10,708 bases of DNA from Microcaldota archaeon (GTDB lineage: Archaea; Micrarchaeota; Micrarchaeia; CAILAH01): positions 7,903 to 18,610 of the forward strand of contig JAOAKR010000008.1 in assembly GCA_026419815.1 (NCBI GenBank), read 5' to 3'. Under the pieces are notes generated by a model, which was not told where the DNA came from, did not search any database, and saw only the letters and a list, made by a program, of their open reading frames with translations. A program made the translations under genes and the position numbers. Each line of letters starts with the position of its first letter. The stretch's first letter is position 1. Of this stretch, positions 7,306-10,708 are shown piece by piece.

Positions 7306-8648
7306 ACTAAATGGCTAAGGTTGAGCGGTGTGCCCAACACAACCTGCGAGAACTCGCGCATGAACAGCACGATTATTGTAAGGTTTATGAAAGGCAGTAT
7401 GCCGATAAGTATTACCAGTGAAGTGCCTACTGCATCCATTATGTCGTATGCCAGAAAGCTTAAAGTAAGAGCTGCAACGGCGATAGAGACCACAGACACT
7501 TTTCGCATAACACCTGCAAACTTGCTGAGCTTTGAAATTCCACCTGGCGAGGCACCCAGCTTTTCAAGGACTTTTGCAGCCAATGTGGTGCCTGCCGCCA
7601 GCCCAGCTGACCCAAGTGCCACCTTACCCCACGGCGGGATGGATTTTAAAGTGGAATTCAAAACCGCAAGGGGACCTATCCCCGCCCCGCACGTGCCTTC
7701 CTTTGTTTTTTCCTCAATGGTAGCTACATCAACTATGGAGTAGTCCCGCTGTATGAATTTATCAACTATGTAGTTTATGCCCGGGCAGTCGCGTGAGCTC
7801 ACAACCGTTGCAAGAATGTCCTTGTTGTAAAAGAGGCCCAGTGCCCCTATCCCCCAAGCCCCTGATTCTGACCTATCCTCAACAATGCCGGAGAGTATCC
7901 AAAGGTCAAGCGCAAACACGGCAGGCGTTATTATGTATGCGCCGATTGCTATGCCGATTAGGACGTTGCCGGCGTGCATTGTTGGTGTGAACGCACGCAG
8001 TATCACGCCAAGCGGCAAAAACACCGGCAGTATGCTCTGGTGTATAAAATTGAGGAACATAATCTGGAAGGCATTCAGCATTATCCCAACCGATAGCATA
8101 TTTGTTATTATGCCAAGCACGAACATAAGCGGGCGGGCGAATGTCCCGAAAGAGATGGGAACAAGCTTGCCTGATCCAGCAGGCACGCTATAGCTTCCTG
8201 AAAGGAACTGGACAATATAGAAGTTTACTGCGGTCACAACAAGCAGGTTTATTGTAAGGAACACTTGGTTCCATGCAAGGAACATTGCAGAGACATCGTA
8301 CATATCTGCGTTGCTGGGCAGGTTGAATTCTCCGAGCAGGATTTGCGTCACAATCGTAGAGGTGAAGAAATAGATTGCAGGCAAAGATGCAATCAATATG
8401 AGCGAGCCTATGGAGGTGTAAAACGTGTCTTTAGCCTGTGCGGACATCTTAGGGTCCTGGAACAGTGAAGAGCCCATATAAAGGAGTGCCGCTATGAGCA
8501 GTGAAAGGCCGACTGCAACGTACGCACCTCCACTTTGGGAGATGATGCTTTCAATTACCTTGACATCGGTGCCTATGCCAGCAGATACGAGTGGCAATGA
8601 TAAGAGCAGTGCAACTGCAATGAGCTGGATCCTCTGCGCCATCATCAT
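7293..8648 (-). CDS. Polytopic membrane protein with signal peptide, paralog 3
   Basis: Unrecognised membrane protein of 451 residues, the longest of the five. Unlike the others it opens with a typical signal peptide (Arg6, then a Leu/Ala-rich core, ending VSA at 21-23), so the mature N-terminus should be outside. The first family block has LLYM at 55-58. The second is at 210-245 with LPLGVILR, G227 and P242; here the usual FP-x-TR reads FTPTM, losing the second basic residue. Loop 2 (about 246-340) carries the only two cysteines, C288 and C320, plus many charged residues. The C-terminal part has a Gly/Ala-rich hydrophobic segment (341-362) and helices at about 384-400 and 406-428, then ends LSHLVRLI. 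Three ATGs in a row open the gene; the first overlaps the upstream TGA. Role unknown; it probably acts in a complex with its paralogs. Confidence 0.85.
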   Translation of the reverse strand: MMMAQRIQLIAVALLLSLPLVSAGIGTDVKVIESIISQSGGAYVAVGLSLLIAALLYMGSSLFQDPKMSAQAKDTFYTSIGSLILIASLPAIYFFTSTIVTQILLGEFNLPSNADMYDVSAMFLAWNQVFLTINLLVVTAVNFYIVQFLSGSYSVPAGSGKLVPISFGTFARPLMFVLGIITNMLSVGIMLNAFQIMFLNFIHQSILPVFLPLGVILRAFTPTMHAGNVLIGIAIGAYIITPAVFALDLWILSGIVEDRSESGAWGIGALGLFYNKDILATVVSSRDCPGINYIVDKFIQRDYSIVDVATIEEKTKEGTCGAGIGPLAVLNSTLKSIPPWGKVALGSAGLAAGTTLAAKVLEKLGASPGGISKLSKFAGVMRKVSVVSIAVAALTLSFLAYDIMDAVGTSLVILIGILPFINLTIIVLFMREFSQVVLGTPLNLSHLVRLI

Positions 8649-8657
8649 ATCAGCCTC
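8645..8657 (-). promoter_or_regulatory. Overlapping stop/start with embedded SD (paralog 2 to 3)
   Basis: The minus strand reads GAGGCTGATATGA, followed by TGATGG. GAGG at 8654-8657 is the ribosome site; the same bases encode Arg-Leu-Ile, the last residues of paralog 2. Stop and start overlap by four bases, as at the next two junctions. Confidence 0.65.
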
Positions 8658-9793
8658 GTCAAGCCGGCGATCTCAACATCGCCGCCAAACAGCCGGGACG
8701 TCTCTCTTATCGCGGCAATTGTCGCCACGAGCGAAAATATTGATGAAACGGTCACTGCCGCAATTACCCGTGCAACAATCTCAAGGATTGAGTATTTCTT
8801 GTTCGCTGGATCCTGCGGGTCAAAATCAGCTGCAGTGCCGAATGCCCTGTTGCCGCTTGGATCGGGCACTTCACCAAGGCTGGCAATGTTGTATCCAACG
8901 CCGCCGTCAAGCGATTTAGCCGCCGCATAGCCAAGTGGATTGCCGATATCCTTCTCAATTGCCTCTTCAATAAGGTCATCAATGCTCGCTTGCTGCGATT
9001 CCACAAGGGGGTGGAACATATTGAAAAACGTGAATGCGTAGGGTGCCGAGTCAATTATGAATTTGGTGCTGAAATGCCCATTCAAGTCTATGAAAGACTG
9101 CGAAAGAATGTACATATAGGGCAAGGCAAAGAACAGGCCAAGCGTTATTCCCATAAGCAGGCCACCAATTTTCCGCGTGAATGGGAGCACACGCAGTGCA
9201 AGCCCTATATTGAAGAACACTGGGAAGAAGTATACTGCGTTTATCACCAGGAACAGCTCCTGCGCCTTCACGAAGATCAGCACTTTTGAAAGTATTGAAA
9301 ACGATTCTGCAAATATGAACGCGTCAATCTCCTTGAACGCAAGCGGGCTTAGGGAGAATAAGCCGCCTGATTTCTTTAGGCTTGCAGCTGTTGCAGCCCA
9401 GTCATAGGCCCGCAGCATGCCTTTTGCAAGCACGCGGATATTATTGTATGACTCTGCAAGGTGGGCGCGCGCAACCTTTATGTGTGCAGCCATAATAAGG
9501 TCCTGGCTTGCATCGCACGAGCCATTGTAATAGTCGCTTGGGATGGCTGAACAGAACACACTGTTCAGGACAATTAGCGAGCCTAGTATTGAGCCAACTA
9601 TTATTGCTGAGTATATCGCTTGCATAAACTCGTGCCTTGCCATCCCAACAATATTGTCGTTCTGCAGTGCCTTGCCGACCATATACAATAGCGAGACAAA
9701 AAGTATGTGTATAACTGCAAGCAGCACTGCTACCGGCACAAACGTTACGAAAAACTCAGTAAATGAAAATGCACCGAGCACTATTGTGGCCAT
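8645..9793 (-). CDS. Polytopic membrane protein, paralog 2 of tandem family
   Basis: Unrecognised membrane protein of 382 residues. It has a hydrophobic N-terminus leading to LLYM (35-38), then a charged loop and a second helix (about 59-78). The first outward loop holds its only cysteines, C81 and C93. The second family block spans 193-228, with G197, R201, LPFTRK (203-208), G210 and P225. The loop after it (about 229-335) is long and acidic, with IDDLIEEAIEKDI at 271-283 and a Pro/Asp-rich stretch near 310-330. One C-terminal helix (about 336-361) leads to the tail IAGLTRLI. The ATG shares one base with the TAA of paralog 1 (TAATG) and has a full SD, GGAGGT, nine bases upstream. That is the strongest ribosome site in the operon, so this subunit may be translated strongly. 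Function unknown. Confidence 0.85.
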   Translation of the reverse strand: MATIVLGAFSFTEFFVTFVPVAVLLAVIHILFVSLLYMVGKALQNDNIVGMARHEFMQAIYSAIIVGSILGSLIVLNSVFCSAIPSDYYNGSCDASQDLIMAAHIKVARAHLAESYNNIRVLAKGMLRAYDWAATAASLKKSGGLFSLSPLAFKEIDAFIFAESFSILSKVLIFVKAQELFLVINAVYFFPVFFNIGLALRVLPFTRKIGGLLMGITLGLFFALPYMYILSQSFIDLNGHFSTKFIIDSAPYAFTFFNMFHPLVESQQASIDDLIEEAIEKDIGNPLGYAAAKSLDGGVGYNIASLGEVPDPSGNRAFGTAADFDPQDPANKKYSILEIVARVIAAVTVSSIFSLVATIAAIRETSRLFGGDVEIAGLTRLI

Positions 9794-10708
9794 TATGATG
9801 TTACCTCCTTTATGAAGCGGATTATTGATTGCGACATTGCAACAGAAAGTATTACTGCAAGCGCAGGCATTACTACACCTAAGAATATATGGTTGCCAAT
9901 GCTTACAAACATATTGCGTATGCTCGTATAGTTAGCTGCGGTGAGCGCCCAAAATGATGCGTCTTCAAACTTCTTGCTCGCCAAAAACAGGTAGCAGGCG
10001 GCCGTTTCAAGGCCGCTGCAGGAATCATATGAATGCCCAAACTCCTCGGTTATCTTCTCATAAGTCATCTTATCCTTAACATTATCAACGATACCCAATG
10101 AAGCCACATAAATGTACGGGAAAACCGTGTAGAATGAGAATGCAACCACCATCAGGAACGTCCCTGCATCCCGCAGTAGGGGGAAGGTGCGCAGGAATAT
10201 GCCTATGGGGAAGACAATAGTCATTGCGGTTGATTTCAGGAGGACGAGCAGCATTGATTGCAGGTAAAGGCTTGCGAACATTGATTCCATTATAAAGGAT
10301 ACCACGTTGAGGCTGGTGTAAAGGTACCTGAAGCCGGCAAGCGGCTGGAACTTTGCACCTATAAGTTGCATTGAAAAGTTTGACAGCGCACTAATCTCAA
10401 GCATAATCTGGAATAGGCTGCGCAGCATTGGGTATAGCTCGCCATACATCACCTTGTTCATCCCGGCTATTGCAGTATCAAATATTGGCTTGCCGTCAGA
10501 AGAAGCTGAGCAAGAGGCCTCGTTAGCGAACGCCACAATGCCCGTGAACATAAACGCAAGCGTGATTGTCACGGCCACATTATAGAGCTCCCTCTTTGAC
10601 ATTTCCACGTATTCCTCCCTGCGGAAAAGGTTGCCTAGCATATACAGCAGGGCCGCCACAACAATCATCAGGGCCAAGGCTGCAGCTATCGCCGGGCCGA
10701 TCCCGCCC
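9793..10708 (-). CDS. Polytopic membrane protein, paralog 1 (N-terminus off window)
   Basis: Unrecognised membrane protein, 5' end missing. The first possible start inside the window is a TTG at 10677, giving 294 residues. The frame stays open to the right edge and adds GGIGPAIAAA, which extends the first hydrophobic helix, so the real start is probably outside. Numbered from the TTG, LLYM is at 10-13 and the second family block is at 155-190, with FPIGIFLR, G172 and P187. The basic residues of FP-x-TR are shifted (FPLLR). Helices are predicted at about 2-15, 31-51, 125-150, 151-162, 172-196 and 256-280. All three cysteines (C56, C220, C228) fall in predicted outward loops. It lacks the terminal RLI: IIRFI is followed by KEVTS, whose Lys-Glu-Val codons form the SD of paralog 2. 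The operon therefore continues to the right. Confidence 0.8.
   Translation of the reverse strand, partial: GGIGPAIAAALALMIVVAALLYMLGNLFRREEYVEMSKRELYNVAVTITLAFMFTGIVAFANEASCSASSDGKPIFDTAIAGMNKVMYGELYPMLRSLFQIMLEISALSNFSMQLIGAKFQPLAGFRYLYTSLNVVSFIMESMFASLYLQSMLLVLLKSTAMTIVFPIGIFLRTFPLLRDAGTFLMVVAFSFYTVFPYIYVASLGIVDNVKDKMTYEKITEEFGHSYDSCSGLETAACYLFLASKKFEDASFWALTAANYTSIRNMFVSIGNHIFLGVVMPALAVILSVAMSQSIIRFIKEVTS
9803..9808 (-). promoter_or_regulatory. Strong SD site for paralog 2
   Basis: The minus strand reads GGAGGT inside AAGGAGGTAA, nine bases before the ATG at 9793. It lies within the last codons of paralog 1 and is the best match to the 16S tail in the window, supporting the 9793 start. 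Confidence 0.8.

Noticed and set aside
1..10708. CRISPR arrays, tRNA or rRNA genes, insertion sequences
   Set aside because: No regular spaced repeats, no cloverleaf pattern and no transposase or terminal inverted repeats were seen on either strand.

Overview
The window looks archaeal. It carries an archaeal-type uS2 ribosomal protein, a DUF2070 membrane protein (a family known from archaea), two FtsZ paralogs, TATA-box promoters and Shine-Dalgarno (SD) sites that match the archaeal 16S tail (GGAGGTGAT). The compact layout and the many uncharacterised membrane proteins would suit a DPANN-type genome such as Micrarchaeota or Diapherotrites. That placement is a guess from gene style, not something the window proves.

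Layout from left to right. The plus strand holds the 3' part of rps2 (1-617), whose start lies off the window. Everything else is on the minus strand, so transcription runs right to left. A five-gene, tightly overlapping operon enters from the right edge (10708 down to 4961). It encodes five polytopic membrane proteins that are paralogs of one another. Next is an AT-rich, ORF-free spacer of about 350-400 bases with imperfect repeats and the promoter of the next unit. Then come two adjacent ftsZ genes (4552-3482 and 3470-2433). A short gap with a TATA box follows, and then the DUF2070 gene (2396-645), probably read as a leaderless mRNA, which converges on rps2.

How the genes fit together. The ftsZ pair gives the cell two GTPases for a division ring, as in the FtsZ1/FtsZ2 system of other archaea. 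The DUF2070 protein is a membrane-anchored, predicted lipid-hydrolase-like enzyme that may act on the envelope. The right half is the most interesting part. Its five paralogs share two gapless sequence blocks: an LLYM-containing first helix with its following loop, and a P-x-G-x-x-x-R-x-x-P hairpin followed by a helix ending in P. Four end exactly in R-[L/V]-I. They differ mainly in outward-facing loops, one of which carries an eight-cysteine mini-domain. No characterised family can be named from the sequence alone. A VirB6/CedA-like multi-subunit translocation or surface complex is the best working hypothesis, partly because tandem families of VirB6-like paralogs are known in Rickettsiales. 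The operon is cut by the right edge, where an ATPase partner could lie.
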